This document shows, piece by piece, positions 9,260 to 17,004 of a DNA stretch of 64,000 nt. Source of the stretch: Candidatus Thiothrix putei (GTDB lineage Bacteria; Pseudomonadota; Gammaproteobacteria; Thiotrichales; Thiotrichaceae); NCBI GenBank assembly GCA_029972225.1, contig CP124756.1, forward strand, positions 2,834,001-2,898,000. The letters are read 5' to 3'. The position numbers and the translations under genes were made by a program. Each line of letters starts with the position of its first letter. Within the stretch, counting starts at the first letter, position 1. The notes beneath the pieces are model-generated. The model was not told the origin of the DNA. It did not search any database and was given only the letters and a program-made list of their open reading frames with translations.

Positions 9260-9504
9260 AACATCCCTCCCGTTGTTAATTTTTCACGAACTTGCCGAAT
9301 AACATAAGCCTTCACCTCATTGCCGGGGTGTGGCTTGTGCAGGTTAATCAAGTCGGTGGCGTTGCCGTTGTCGAACTTGACCCGCGAACCGTCGCCCTCT
9401 TCTTGGGTATAGCCAAGCTTTACCAGCAGTGAGCAAAGTTCTTGCCATGTCCATGTGGCTTTGTGGTTGCCCATCTTTTCTAGGAGTTTTTCCAACTTAC
9501 TCAT
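9256..9504 (-). CDS. hicA: HicA-family mRNA interferase toxin
   Basis: 82 residues with the HicA double-stranded-RNA-binding-like fold. The catalytic histidine lies in INLHKPHPGNEVKAYVIRQV, preceded by LCSLLVKLGYTQEEGDGSRVK. AAGGGA lies upstream of ATG 9504. Toxin-first order and the 4-bp overlap with hicB are typical. Confidence 0.9.
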   Translation of the reverse strand: MSKLEKLLEKMGNHKATWTWQELCSLLVKLGYTQEEGDGSRVKFDNGNATDLINLHKPHPGNEVKAYVIRQVREKLTTGGML

Positions 9505-9530
9505 GGTGGTTCCCTTGGTTACTTGGGTTT

Positions 9531-9559
9531 AGTTTAGGGCGTTGGGGTGTATGGTGCAA
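9531..9559 (-). promoter_or_regulatory. Candidate hicAB promoter
   Basis: On the minus strand, TTGCAC (9554-9559), a 17-bp spacer and TAAACT (9531-9536) lie 27 bp upstream of hicA. Each hexamer matches consensus at 4 of 6 positions with ideal spacing. Confidence 0.4.
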
Positions 9560-9587
9560 CTGTATCTAGTCGCATTATTCAAGGCAC

Positions 9588-9625
9588 AAAAAAGCCGGGA
9601 ACTTGCCCGGCTCTTTGGTGGTGGT
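9588..9625 (-). repeat. Orphan duplicate of the hicAB terminator
   Basis: The hairpin with GCCGGG/CCCGGC arms (9594-9599 and 9606-9611) and its flanks are nearly identical over 38 bp to the hicB terminator at 8882-8919. No gene now ends here on the minus strand. It marks either a deleted gene cassette or a terminator duplicated with the cassette. The stretch 9626-9764 shows no gene. Confidence 0.45.
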
Positions 9626-9766
9626 TTTCTTGATCGGGTTTTGATTGTTGTTACAGATTTCAAGCAGCCGCCGTGATCGGTTGCCACCATGCCTCCCGTT
9701 AGCCGCTGCTACTTGCCACCCTGCCCGCCTGCCCTTCGTTCTGTTACACCTTGCTACACCTTGTTA

Positions 9767-10902
9767 TACCAGTCCGTGCCATAAAATAGTTTTTTTGATC
9801 AGGGAAATATGGTTAGATGACTGGTAACAAAAGCAGCCATGAGTAATGTATGACATTAAAAATCACTTTCACTGAGGATGAGATAGCGGAGCTGTTCTAC
9901 TGGAAGGAGCGCCATCCTCATCCCAGAGTCCGTAAGAAAATGTCCGTGCTGTACCTGAAATCCCAACAGTTGACGCATAAGGAAATCAAACGATTGGAAA
10001 GGATTACAGAAGCCACGCTGCTTGCCTACCTAAACGCCTACCTACAACCTAACGGTTTAGAAGCTCTTAAAGAAATACGATTCAATAAACCACAGAGTGA
10101 TTTGATGGCATATAAAGACAAGATTGAAGCCTATTTTCGTGAATATCCCCCCGCAACCAGCAAGGCGGCAGCCGCTAAGATTGAGGAGCTGACAGGCATC
10201 AAACGCAGTGAGGACAGGGTACGTGTCTTTATGAAGAAAATAGGGATGGACATCCATAAAGTGGGGATGATACCCGCCAAAGCTGATGTGGAAGCACAAG
10301 AAAAGTTCCTGGAAAATGAACTAAAACCGCGCATTCAGGAGGCTAAGGAGGGCAAACGCGCCCTTTTTTTGTCGATGCCGCCCACTTCGTGTTAGCACCG
10401 TTTCTGGGGTTTTTGTGGTCATTTTCCCGCGTATTCATCAAAGCCCCCTGTGGTCGACAACGCTACAACGTATTGGGCGCACTCAATGCGATAACGCTAC
10501 AACTCATCACGATCACTAACGACTCCTATATCAACGCTAACAGCGTGTGTGAATTATTGGAAAAAATTGCAGCGTTAGCACTCAAAATACCGATCACTTT
10601 GGTCTTGGATAATGCCAAGTATCAACGCTGTGAAGCCGTGTTTGCCTGTGCGAAAAGGCTCAATATTGAACTATTATTTTTACCGACCTATTCACCCAAC
10701 CTCAATCTGATTGAACGGTTGTGGAAGTTCGTCAAGAAAAAATGCTTGTACTCGAAATACTATGATAAGTTTCCCGCTTTCAAGGCGGCCATCACCAACT
10801 GTCTCGACAAGCTGGATACCGATCACAAGAAAGAACTGACCCAGTTGATGACAACAAATTTTCAAACCTTTAAAAATGTTCAGGTCTTGACGCTGTAAGG
10901 TA
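9767..10902 (+). mobile_element. IS630-family element, copy 1
   Basis: 1136 bp. The ends read TACCAGTCCGTGCC at the left and CTGTAAGGTA at the right, flanked by TA on both sides (9765-9766 and 10903-10904), the target duplication expected of IS630/Tc1 elements. The same unit recurs at 53374-54509 (one base difference seen near the left end) and inverted at 57060-58194. Confidence 0.92.
9850..10898 (+). CDS. IS630-family transposase (two frames), copy 1
   Basis: Frame 1 (9850-10395) encodes the HTH and linker region: MTLKITFTEDEIAELFYWKE at the start and VGMIPAKADVEAQEKF near the end. Frame 2 (to 10898) carries the DDE core: FVDAAHFV, TLVLDNAKYQRC and PTYSPNLNLIERLWKFVKKK. The frames meet at CCC-T7 (10371-10380). 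A -1 slip on the T run joins KRAL to FFVDAAHFV and restores a ~348-residue IS630 transposase. The first Asp of the triad is only made after the shift. Confidence 0.87.
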
Positions 10903-11101
10903 TACACCTAAAAATGCCCTAAGGTGTAACAGAGGCGTATCAGCATAAATTCATGAAAATAAAAGAAAATAAATATGTATTCACATTCTTTTTCTTTCTG
11001 TTACACCTGTTACACCCTAATTTCATTCTTTCCAACAGAAAAAAAATATTTTTTGTGTGCCTGCCCTTCCGATTTCAGCTAACCCTCTGAAATACAGACA
11101 T

Positions 11102-11123
11102 AAAAAAACCGCAACGTGTGCGG
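11102..11123 (-). terminator. Terminator downstream of the integrase gene
   Basis: Short stem CCGCA/TGCGG (11109-11113 and 11119-11123) followed on the minus strand by seven Ts, 28 bp past the integrase stop. Its flank resembles the hicAB terminator (same AGCCG start and GGTGGT-like lead), suggesting a shared element style in the island. Confidence 0.65.
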
Positions 11124-11151
11124 CTCTCTGTGGTGTTGTGCAGTAGCTTGG

Positions 11152-12366
11152 CTAACTGGTTGCCCGTCGTATCGGTATGACTTGCGCCCCATCCCGCAAG
11201 CTGTCGAGGTAGTCCGCCCATTGCTGCATCATGGCGGTACGTTGGTCTAGGTGCTGTGATCGGTCGTAAGCCCTGCGAACCTCATTCCCTACCGTGTGGG
11301 CTAACTGCCGTTCAATCAGTTCTGAGTGAAAGCCCATCTCATACAGCCGGGTACTGGCAAGCGCCCTAAATCCGTGTGCGGTCATGGTGTCGCTTTCATA
11401 GCCTAGCCGTACCAGTGCCGACCTTACAGTATTTGCGCTCATTGGCTTGCTGGTATCCGTGCGGGACGGGAACACATAGCGCCGTTTACCTGTTAGCGGT
11501 CGCATTTCTTCCAGCAAAGCTAATGCCTGTTTGCACAATGGCACTACATGCACACGCCCTGCCTTCATCTTTTCCGCTGGGATTGTCCACACATCCCCTT
11601 CTATTTCCGCCCATTCCATTTGTCTGAGTTCGCCCGGTCGTGTGAACAGGTAAGCCGACAATTGCAAAGCTATACAGGTTTCAATAGCCCCACGGTAGCC
11701 AGCCATAGCCCGCAACAATGCCCCTATTTCCTTCGGGTCTGTGATCGCTGCAAAGTGGTTGCCTTTTGCGGGTGGCAGTGCGCCTTTTAGGTCTGCGGTT
11801 TGGTCACGTACCGCCCGACCTGTCGCCACGGCATAGCGGAATACTTGCCCGATGATGGTTTTCACCCTGTGGGCAGTTTCCAGCGTTCCAGCCGCTTCGA
11901 TGCGCCGTAGCACGGCTAAAATATCCGGTGGCTCAATTTCCCCAATGATGCGCCCGCCTATCCACGGGAAAACGTGACGTTCTAGCCGCCGTTTCTGCCT
12001 GTCGGTGTGTTCTGGTGCTTGGTCTGCGGTGAACTTCACAAGCCATTCTGTCGCGATTGCCTGAAAGGTATTAGCCGACTCTGCCCGCTTTGCGCCCTTG
12101 GTGGCTTGCTTGTGTTGTGATGGGTCAACACCACGCGCCCACAATGCCCGCGCCTCTTCATGCAGTAACCGTGCATCCTTCAAGCTGATTTCTTGATAAC
12201 TGCCAAGTGCTAGAACTTTCTCTTTTTCTAACTTGTACTTGTAACGCCACAACTTAGAACCGTTGGGCTTAACCAGTAAGTACAACCCTCCCCCGTCGCT
12301 CAATTTGTATTCTTTGTCTTTGGGCTTGGCGTTCTTAACTGCGGTGTCGTTCAAGCTGCGTTTCAT
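11152..12366 (-). CDS. Tyrosine-type site-specific integrase of the ssrA island
   Basis: 404 residues. An N-terminal DUF4102 arm-binding domain (MKRSLNDTAVKNAKPKDKEY, LSDGGGLYLLVKPNGSKLWR) is followed by a SAM-like core-binding domain and a catalytic domain. The catalytic residues are visible: Arg in LFTRPGELRQMEW, His-x-x-Arg in MTAHGFRALASTRL, His in IERQLAHTVGNEVRRAYDR, and Tyr in the last of these. The family integrates P4-like phages and islands into tRNA or tmRNA genes. This copy begins 164 bp from the 3' end of ssrA, which is therefore the probable attachment gene. The start 12366 is preferred because it begins the conserved domain. Confidence 0.92.
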   Translation of the reverse strand: MKRSLNDTAVKNAKPKDKEYKLSDGGGLYLLVKPNGSKLWRYKYKLEKEKVLALGSYQEISLKDARLLHEEARALWARGVDPSQHKQATKGAKRAESANTFQAIATEWLVKFTADQAPEHTDRQKRRLERHVFPWIGGRIIGEIEPPDILAVLRRIEAAGTLETAHRVKTIIGQVFRYAVATGRAVRDQTADLKGALPPAKGNHFAAITDPKEIGALLRAMAGYRGAIETCIALQLSAYLFTRPGELRQMEWAEIEGDVWTIPAEKMKAGRVHVVPLCKQALALLEEMRPLTGKRRYVFPSRTDTSKPMSANTVRSALVRLGYESDTMTAHGFRALASTRLYEMGFHSELIERQLAHTVGNEVRRAYDRSQHLDQRTAMMQQWADYLDSLRDGAQVIPIRRATS

Positions 12367-12465
12367 AAAAGGGGTATCGCTTTTCTGAGTTTGGAAGATA
12401 CCCCCCAAGATACCCCCAAAAGTGTGCGATGTCATGACACGGGATAAGACGCCATGCAACAAAAA

Positions 12466-12495
12466 ACCCCTTACAGATTGCCGCCTGTAAGGGGT
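12466..12495 (-). terminator. Terminator of ssrA
   Basis: Perfect 11-bp stem ACCCCTTACAG/CTGTAAGGGGT (12466-12476 and 12485-12495) with an 8-nt loop and a T run on the minus-strand 3' side (12461-12465). It lies 36 bp past the tmRNA CCA end. Confidence 0.82.
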
Positions 12496-12530
12496 TTTAA
12501 TACTTCATGAGACTGCATGAAACAGTAAAT

Positions 12531-12895
12531 TGGTGGAGGCGGCGGGAATTGAACCCGCGTCCGCAAACCCTCCATCTGAAGGCTACTACATGTTTAGTCA
12601 GTCGTTTATTTAACCCGATTGCCGCCAACTGACAGGCTGCTCACAGGCTGTCCCAATACTGTTTAGTGGTTTGGCCTTGGGCGAGCCTCCCGCACGATCT
12701 TATGATTGGATGATGCCTGAATATTCGTACTGCATAAGCACAGTAGCGATCAGACAGCTAACTACCGGTTATTAAGCGGCGAGAGCGTAAGAGTCGTCGT
12801 TTGCGACTATTGTTTGTGACTAGGATTTAAGTGGTCACCACACCCACTACATGCTCCCCAGACTTTGTGATCCACGTCGAAGCCAAGTCGCCCCC
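12531..12895 (-). ncRNA. ssrA: Transfer-messenger RNA (tmRNA)
   Basis: 365 nt. The 5' end GGGGGCG pairs with CGCCTCC before the 3' CCA (12531-12533), allowing one G-U. The 3' part has the T-arm GGTTCAATTCCCGCC. The tag frame at 12772-12804 starts at resume codon GCA and reads ANDDSYALAA then a stop, with the conserved C-terminal LAA degradation signal. The RNA rescues stalled ribosomes with SmpB. The adjoining integrase suggests that its 3' end has served as an integration site while the RNA stayed intact. Confidence 0.96.
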
Positions 12896-12924
12896 GTAGT
12901 TCCGCAAAAGTTGCTGGATTCACG

Positions 12925-12953
12925 ATTATACGGCTTGATACAGCAAGTGTCAT
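12925..12953 (-). promoter_or_regulatory. ssrA promoter
   Basis: Minus strand ATGACA (12948-12953), a 17-bp spacer and TATAAT (12925-12930). The start would fall about 22 nt before the mature tmRNA 5' end, consistent with a short processed leader. Confidence 0.75.
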
Positions 12954-13162
12954 GCAGTTCCGTAAGATCGCACCGATTTAGCTGATCAACGGTGAAAAAG
13001 AGAGGGGAAGATACACCTAACGTGACCATAAAACAGGCAATTATTAAGCGTTTATTAATTAAGCTGGTGCTAAACTATTCCGCACTAATGGAGAGAAGTG
13101 ATTCACCTATCACTGCACGGGCACAGGGAAATTAATCAATAAAAACAATCGGAGGTATCGTT

Positions 13163-13243
13163 ATGGATATTGAATATAAATTTATCTTGATGCTAATCTC
13201 AGTGGCAATGATCAATCTAATGACGGCATACCACCTCATTTAG
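13163..13243 (+). CDS. 26-residue predicted single-span membrane peptide
   Basis: ATG 13163 follows GGAGG at 7-nt spacing, a strong ribosome site. The peptide has a charged start (MDIEYK) then one hydrophobic stretch (FILMLISVAMINLM) ending in AYHLI. A strong terminator follows 17 bp after the stop, so it looks like a complete transcription unit between ssrA and the cytochrome gene. No family recognised. Composition and gene-like signals support it; homology is untested. Confidence 0.5.
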   Translation: MDIEYKFILMLISVAMINLMTAYHLI

Positions 13244-13259
13244 GCATCACGCCACCTAC

Positions 13260-13288
13260 AAAAAAAGCCCCGTAATGGGGCTTTTTTT
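13260..13288. terminator. Bidirectional terminator
   Basis: AGCCCC/GGGGCT stem (13266-13271 and 13277-13282) flanked by an A run on the left and a T run on the right. It serves the small plus-strand ORF and the convergent cytochrome lipoprotein gene. Confidence 0.82.
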
Positions 13289-13308
13289 ATGGCAAAGCAA
13301 ATAAGCGC

Positions 13309-13998
13309 TTACTTTGCTTGGGCAACCATCCAATCAACGGCTGCTTTCACTTCAGCATCAGACAGTGCCGGGTTGCCACCTTTTGCTGGCATTGCGCCTT
13401 TACCATTCAAAGATGTTGTATAAAGTGCATCCATACCCGTAGCGATACGTGGTCCCCATGCCGCTTTATCCCCTAACTTAGGTGAACCAGCAACACCCAT
13501 GTCGTGACAACTGAAGCACAGACCTTTGTAAACCTTTTCGCCGTCAACAGTACCCGCTGCTGCCACTGCATCAGTCGCTGCTTTAGCGGTTGCATCGGTT
13601 GCTTGTGTTGCCGCATCACCAGCAGCTTTGGCAGCGTCACCAACCGCTTGAGTCGTTGCATCTGCTGCTTGCGTTGCCGCATCACCAGCAGCTTTGGCAG
13701 CGTCACCAACCGCTTGAGTCGTTGCATCTGCCGCCTGAGAAACAGCGTCACCGGCTGCTTTAGCGGCATCAGTCATTGCCGTCATTGGATTATTGCTCGC
13801 GGCTGGTTCAGCGGCAGGTGCTGGAGCAGCAGCTTGAGCTGGCTCTGCCACTGGTGCTGTTTGCGCGGCTTGTTCAACAGTTTTTTGTTCCGCAGCAGGT
13901 GCTTCCGCTTTTGGCGCTTCTTCTTTTTTCTCGCCACAACCACTCAGAACACCCAGCGCGAGGAACAAAGCAGAAATACTGATGGTGATTTTTTTCAT
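13309..13998 (-). CDS. Cytochrome c5-like lipoprotein with alanine-rich repeats
   Basis: 229 residues in three parts. First, a lipoprotein signal peptide with lipobox LSGC at about residue 21. Second, a low-complexity stretch of Ala/Pro/Glu, then Ala/Thr/Asp/Lys 11-mers: the pair AADATTQAVGD + AAKAAGDAATQ occurs twice, with degenerate copies around it, as in LEA-like helices. Third, a C-terminal c-type haem domain with CFSCH and a Met ligand in GKGAMPAKGG, as in cytochrome c5/c555 proteins. It is probably an outer- or inner-membrane-tethered periplasmic electron carrier whose repeats act as a helical stalk; this role is inferred. The 66-bp DNA repeat is nearly perfect, so copy number may vary between strains. 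Confidence 0.85.
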   Translation of the reverse strand: MKKITISISALFLALGVLSGCGEKKEEAPKAEAPAAEQKTVEQAAQTAPVAEPAQAAAPAPAAEPAASNNPMTAMTDAAKAAGDAVSQAADATTQAVGDAAKAAGDAATQAADATTQAVGDAAKAAGDAATQATDATAKAATDAVAAAGTVDGEKVYKGLCFSCHDMGVAGSPKLGDKAAWGPRIATGMDALYTTSLNGKGAMPAKGGNPALSDAEVKAAVDWMVAQAK

Positions 13999-14185
13999 GA
14001 CTAACTTCTCCTGAATTTGTAATATGGAATGCTAAATACATTATTGTGAAAGGAATATCAATGGGCGCTCATCCTAATGGAGGCATTATAGTGATGTCAA
14101 TTAAGTGTATTCAAAAACACACCAGACTTGAGAATCCAGTGACTGCGAATTATGCTGACACCTTTTTCCATCGAATCAAGCCAAT

Positions 14186-14629
14186 ATGAGCGAAATACAC
14201 CCTTTTCTACAAGCCTTTCGAGGCAACTTTTTCGGCGTACTCCGCTGGCATCAATTGGATGAACTCTGGCAACGCGTACTTATCGGCAAACAAGTAGGCT
14301 GGTATATTTACGCAGTAGGAGAAGAACCACCTACCACCCCTCACACCGGCGAATCGCTGGAAAACATTATCCGTGAACTCAACACCTTGTTACACCGCGA
14401 ACACCAAGAAGATTACTGCGGCATTGTGTACGTCGATAATATGCAACAACCCACTTACATAAAAGTATTCGACCCACATAACTTAGGTTCCGCCTGTGGC
14501 TCAAGTGCCATCCCCCCCTTACCGGGCTGGATACTCTCCCAAATGCAACCAATCAATTTACCTGCCGCCCTCCCACAACCCAACAACCGCCGCCGCTGGT
14601 GGCAAAAGCTGTTTAACCATGCCCACTAA
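14186..14629 (+). CDS. Conserved hypothetical protein
   Basis: 147 residues, start MSEIHPFLQAFRGNFFGVLR. No signal peptide or membrane segment; mixed alpha/beta composition with many aromatics (WHQLDELWQ, QVGWYIYAVGEEPP, YCGIVYVDN). It ends in a basic tail (RRRWWQKLF). It overlaps the next gene by 11 bp in a different frame, so the two are probably co-translated. I do not recognise the family. Confidence 0.75.
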   Translation: MSEIHPFLQAFRGNFFGVLRWHQLDELWQRVLIGKQVGWYIYAVGEEPPTTPHTGESLENIIRELNTLLHREHQEDYCGIVYVDNMQQPTYIKVFDPHNLGSACGSSAIPPLPGWILSQMQPINLPAALPQPNNRRRWWQKLFNHAH

Positions 14630-15065
14630 AGACCCCATTACTGTCGTAAGCGTACTCGCCAGCATCTTATTGATTACAGGCGGTGTCATGCTGTACCTAA
14701 TGCCTGCCCTGCAAGCCCCGCCTGAAGCTGCCGTGATCCTCAGCAGCCCGTTCAAAGAACCAGCACCCCCTAAAACAGCCGCCGAACCCGTTTTACCACC
14801 CACCAACAGCACTCCACCACCACTGCTCACCATTCCCGAACTCACACTGGATGATTTGAAAAAGTTGAGCGCAGACGAACGCAACAACTACGACAAGATG
14901 CGCGAATCCCTAAAACAAGCCCTGCAACAACTGCAAGCCATCGAACAAGAAAATCAGCACCTGCAACAAAAATTGGAACAAGGCGAAATCACCCTTCAAA
15001 CATTGGATGCTGAAATCAGTAAAATACGTGCCGCAGAACAAACTGCCACAGCGTCCCAGCCCTAA
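14619..15065 (+). CDS. Hypothetical membrane-anchored coiled-coil protein
   Basis: 148 residues from ATG 14619. One N-terminal transmembrane helix (VVSVLASILLITGGVMLYL) is followed by a Pro-rich linker and a coiled coil rich in Gln/Glu/Leu (LKQALQQLQAIEQENQHLQQ and onward). The predicted topology is N-in with the coiled coil in the periplasm. The start lies within the end of the upstream gene. Its stop overlaps the stop of convergent mnmC by a few bases. Function unknown; the pair with 14186-14629 may form a small complex. Confidence 0.75.
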   Translation: MPTKDPITVVSVLASILLITGGVMLYLMPALQAPPEAAVILSSPFKEPAPPKTAAEPVLPPTNSTPPPLLTIPELTLDDLKKLSADERNNYDKMRESLKQALQQLQAIEQENQHLQQKLEQGEITLQTLDAEISKIRAAEQTATASQP

Positions 15066-16963
15066 CCACGCTTAAGCTGACGAATCAGAAAACGCGCCGG
15101 ATGCAGGTTGCCATACAAGGTTGCCTGTAACGGCAGCGGCTCTCCCATCAGCAGCGCCGCCAGTAATTCCGCGCCTAAACCACTGGTCGTCAAACCACGC
15201 GAACCGAAACCAGCCAACACCCACACCCCCGGCTGATAACGTGCGGGAGGAAACGCTTGGTTCACTCTGCCATGCCGCAAATCCGCATACGCTCCTTGAA
15301 AAAACTCCCGATCCGGCAATGCTCCCACCACAGGGTAACGGTCGGGTGTCGTCATCCGAATCGCTGCATGACTCGCTGTCACTGTACCAAGTGAGGCGGC
15401 AAAATCAGGTAAATAATCCGCCAGTTGCTGTGTATTCACTGCATTAGCCGCCGCCGTTAACACCGGCTCGCGCACATTGCGCACAAACGTTGCCCCGAAA
15501 ATATGTTGCCCCGCCACTGCTGGGGTCAAATAGCCTTCATGCCCCAAGGTTGTTTTCAGACGGCTACTATCCGGCGTTGCTGCGGCGACACTGGTTTGCC
15601 CCATCACTGGCATAAACGGCAAACCAGCGCTGGCTGCGAACTGATCCACCTCCCGCCCACCGGCAATAATCGTCACGCCATTAGCGGGTAATGCTTGCAT
15701 CGCACTCAGGGTACGCACCTCAATACCTTCATGAGCAACCAAAGCCGCGCATAAACTGGCGGGGTTCAACCACCCGGCTTGCGGGAAATAACTCGCCCCC
15801 GTTGGCAACGCAATACCCGCCACCGCCGAAGCCGCTGCTTGGTTCAGTATTTGAATAAAGTCGACTGGCAATTCACGCGCCAGAAGCGCTTGCTGCCGTG
15901 CTGCTTCACGCGGCTCATGTGCCAATTGCAATGCGCCGCATTGCGCCCAGTCGATGTGTTGTCCCATTGCTTCCAGTTGGCGAATGTGGCGAATAGCAGA
16001 CAAAAAGGCTTGGCGATAAAAGGTTTCACCCCAGCTTGCCTCAGCCGTCATCTTGGGGGTCAATACCCCCGCACGATTGCCTGAAGCTTCCGTCGCAAGG
16101 CGAGCATGGCGCTCCCATAACGTTACCTGCCAACCCCGTTGCGCCAGCGCGTATGCCATTTGGCAACCCGCGATTCCACCACCAATAACCGTAGCATGAG
16201 CAGGCTGGGGCTGGGTAGGTGATGGAAGAGCAAACCACGGTTCCACACGTTGGCATACACAACTTTCCGGTAGTGTAGCGGTGAGCATTTCACGCTTTTT
16301 ACCAAAGCCTTTGCGTTTGGCGACATGGAAACCCGCCGCTTGCAAGGTACGACGCACCTCGCTGGCGGCAGTAAAAGTGGCCAAGGTCGTGTTGACATGG
16401 CTGAGTTGGGCAATGCCTTGCATCACAGGCAAACTCCACATAGCGGGGTTGCGAGCGGGAGCAAAACCATCCAGATACCAAGCATCGACACGGGCGACAA
16501 GTTCGGCAAGGGCTGCTTGCACATCCATAAAGCACAGGGTGAGGGTGACACGCCCGTTAGCGAGATTCAAGCGGTGGAATCCGGCGAGTAATGGCGGGTA
16601 GTTTGCCAACAGTTCAGTGCTGAAGGGTTGCAATTCCGGCTGATTGGCCAACAGTTCGCGCAAAGTATCGAGGCGAATCGGGTGCTTTTCGATGGAAATA
16701 AAATGCAAACGTTCGCAACGCAGTGAATCAGCTTGCCATGCCTGCCAAGTGGCGAGAAAGTTTAACCCAATACCGAAGCCGGTCTCAGCAATGGTAAATT
16801 GATGCCAGCCCTGCCAACGTTGCGGCAGTTGATTGCCTTGTAAGAAAACGTGGCGTGTTTCTGCCAAAGCGTCTTGCTGGGAACAGTAGCAGTCCGCAAA
16901 AGCAGGCGCATAGGGCGTACCCGTGGGGTCGCGTTCGATGTGAGCGGGCGTTAATTCTTGCAT
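15062..16963 (-). CDS. mnmC: Bifunctional tRNA 5-methylaminomethyl-2-thiouridine biosynthesis protein
   Basis: 633 residues, the family size. The N-terminal MnmC2 methyltransferase domain has the SAM motif ETGFGIGLNFLATWQ and the LDGFAPARNPAMW signature. The C-terminal MnmC1 oxidoreductase has the FAD dinucleotide fold VIGGGIAGCQMAYALAQRGW. Together they convert cmnm5s2U34 to mnm5s2U34 in tRNAs. The start at 16963 (MQELTPAHIERDPTGTPYAP) aligns with the E. coli start; an in-frame ATG at 16984 is an alternative. It is divergent from dbpA. Confidence 0.95.
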   Translation of the reverse strand: MQELTPAHIERDPTGTPYAPAFADCYCSQQDALAETRHVFLQGNQLPQRWQGWHQFTIAETGFGIGLNFLATWQAWQADSLRCERLHFISIEKHPIRLDTLRELLANQPELQPFSTELLANYPPLLAGFHRLNLANGRVTLTLCFMDVQAALAELVARVDAWYLDGFAPARNPAMWSLPVMQGIAQLSHVNTTLATFTAASEVRRTLQAAGFHVAKRKGFGKKREMLTATLPESCVCQRVEPWFALPSPTQPQPAHATVIGGGIAGCQMAYALAQRGWQVTLWERHARLATEASGNRAGVLTPKMTAEASWGETFYRQAFLSAIRHIRQLEAMGQHIDWAQCGALQLAHEPREAARQQALLARELPVDFIQILNQAAASAVAGIALPTGASYFPQAGWLNPASLCAALVAHEGIEVRTLSAMQALPANGVTIIAGGREVDQFAASAGLPFMPVMGQTSVAAATPDSSRLKTTLGHEGYLTPAVAGQHIFGATFVRNVREPVLTAAANAVNTQQLADYLPDFAASLGTVTASHAAIRMTTPDRYPVVGALPDREFFQGAYADLRHGRVNQAFPPARYQPGVWVLAGFGSRGLTTSGLGAELLAALLMGEPLPLQATLYGNLHPARFLIRQLKRG

Positions 16964-17004
16964 GGGAAGGAGTATAATGCTCATTTTTACCAAAGAGCCA
17001 CCCC

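Larger units (their letters stand above)
9741..11017. repeat. GTTACACC-type repeats around the IS630 insertion
   Basis: CTGTTACACCTT at 9741-9752 and its exact reverse complement at 10921-10932 formed a 12-bp inverted repeat about 40 nt apart before the IS630 element landed between them. Further GCTACACC and CACC motifs follow the left arm, and a tandem TGTTACACC/TGTTACACC lies near 10999-11016. The IS-free part 10905-11100 holds no recognisable gene. The clustered octamers resemble iterons or operator arrays of a mobile element; no replication gene is left. Confidence 0.4.

Noticed and set aside
12531..12600. A tRNA gene at the ssrA 3' end
   Set aside because: The T-arm and CCA belong to the tmRNA tRNA-like domain; there is no anticodon arm, and the 5' partner lies 365 nt away.
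13595..13735. Tandem repeats that could suggest a CRISPR-like array
   Set aside because: The 66-bp repeats are contiguous, in frame, and code for the alanine-rich stalk of the cytochrome lipoprotein; there are no spacers.
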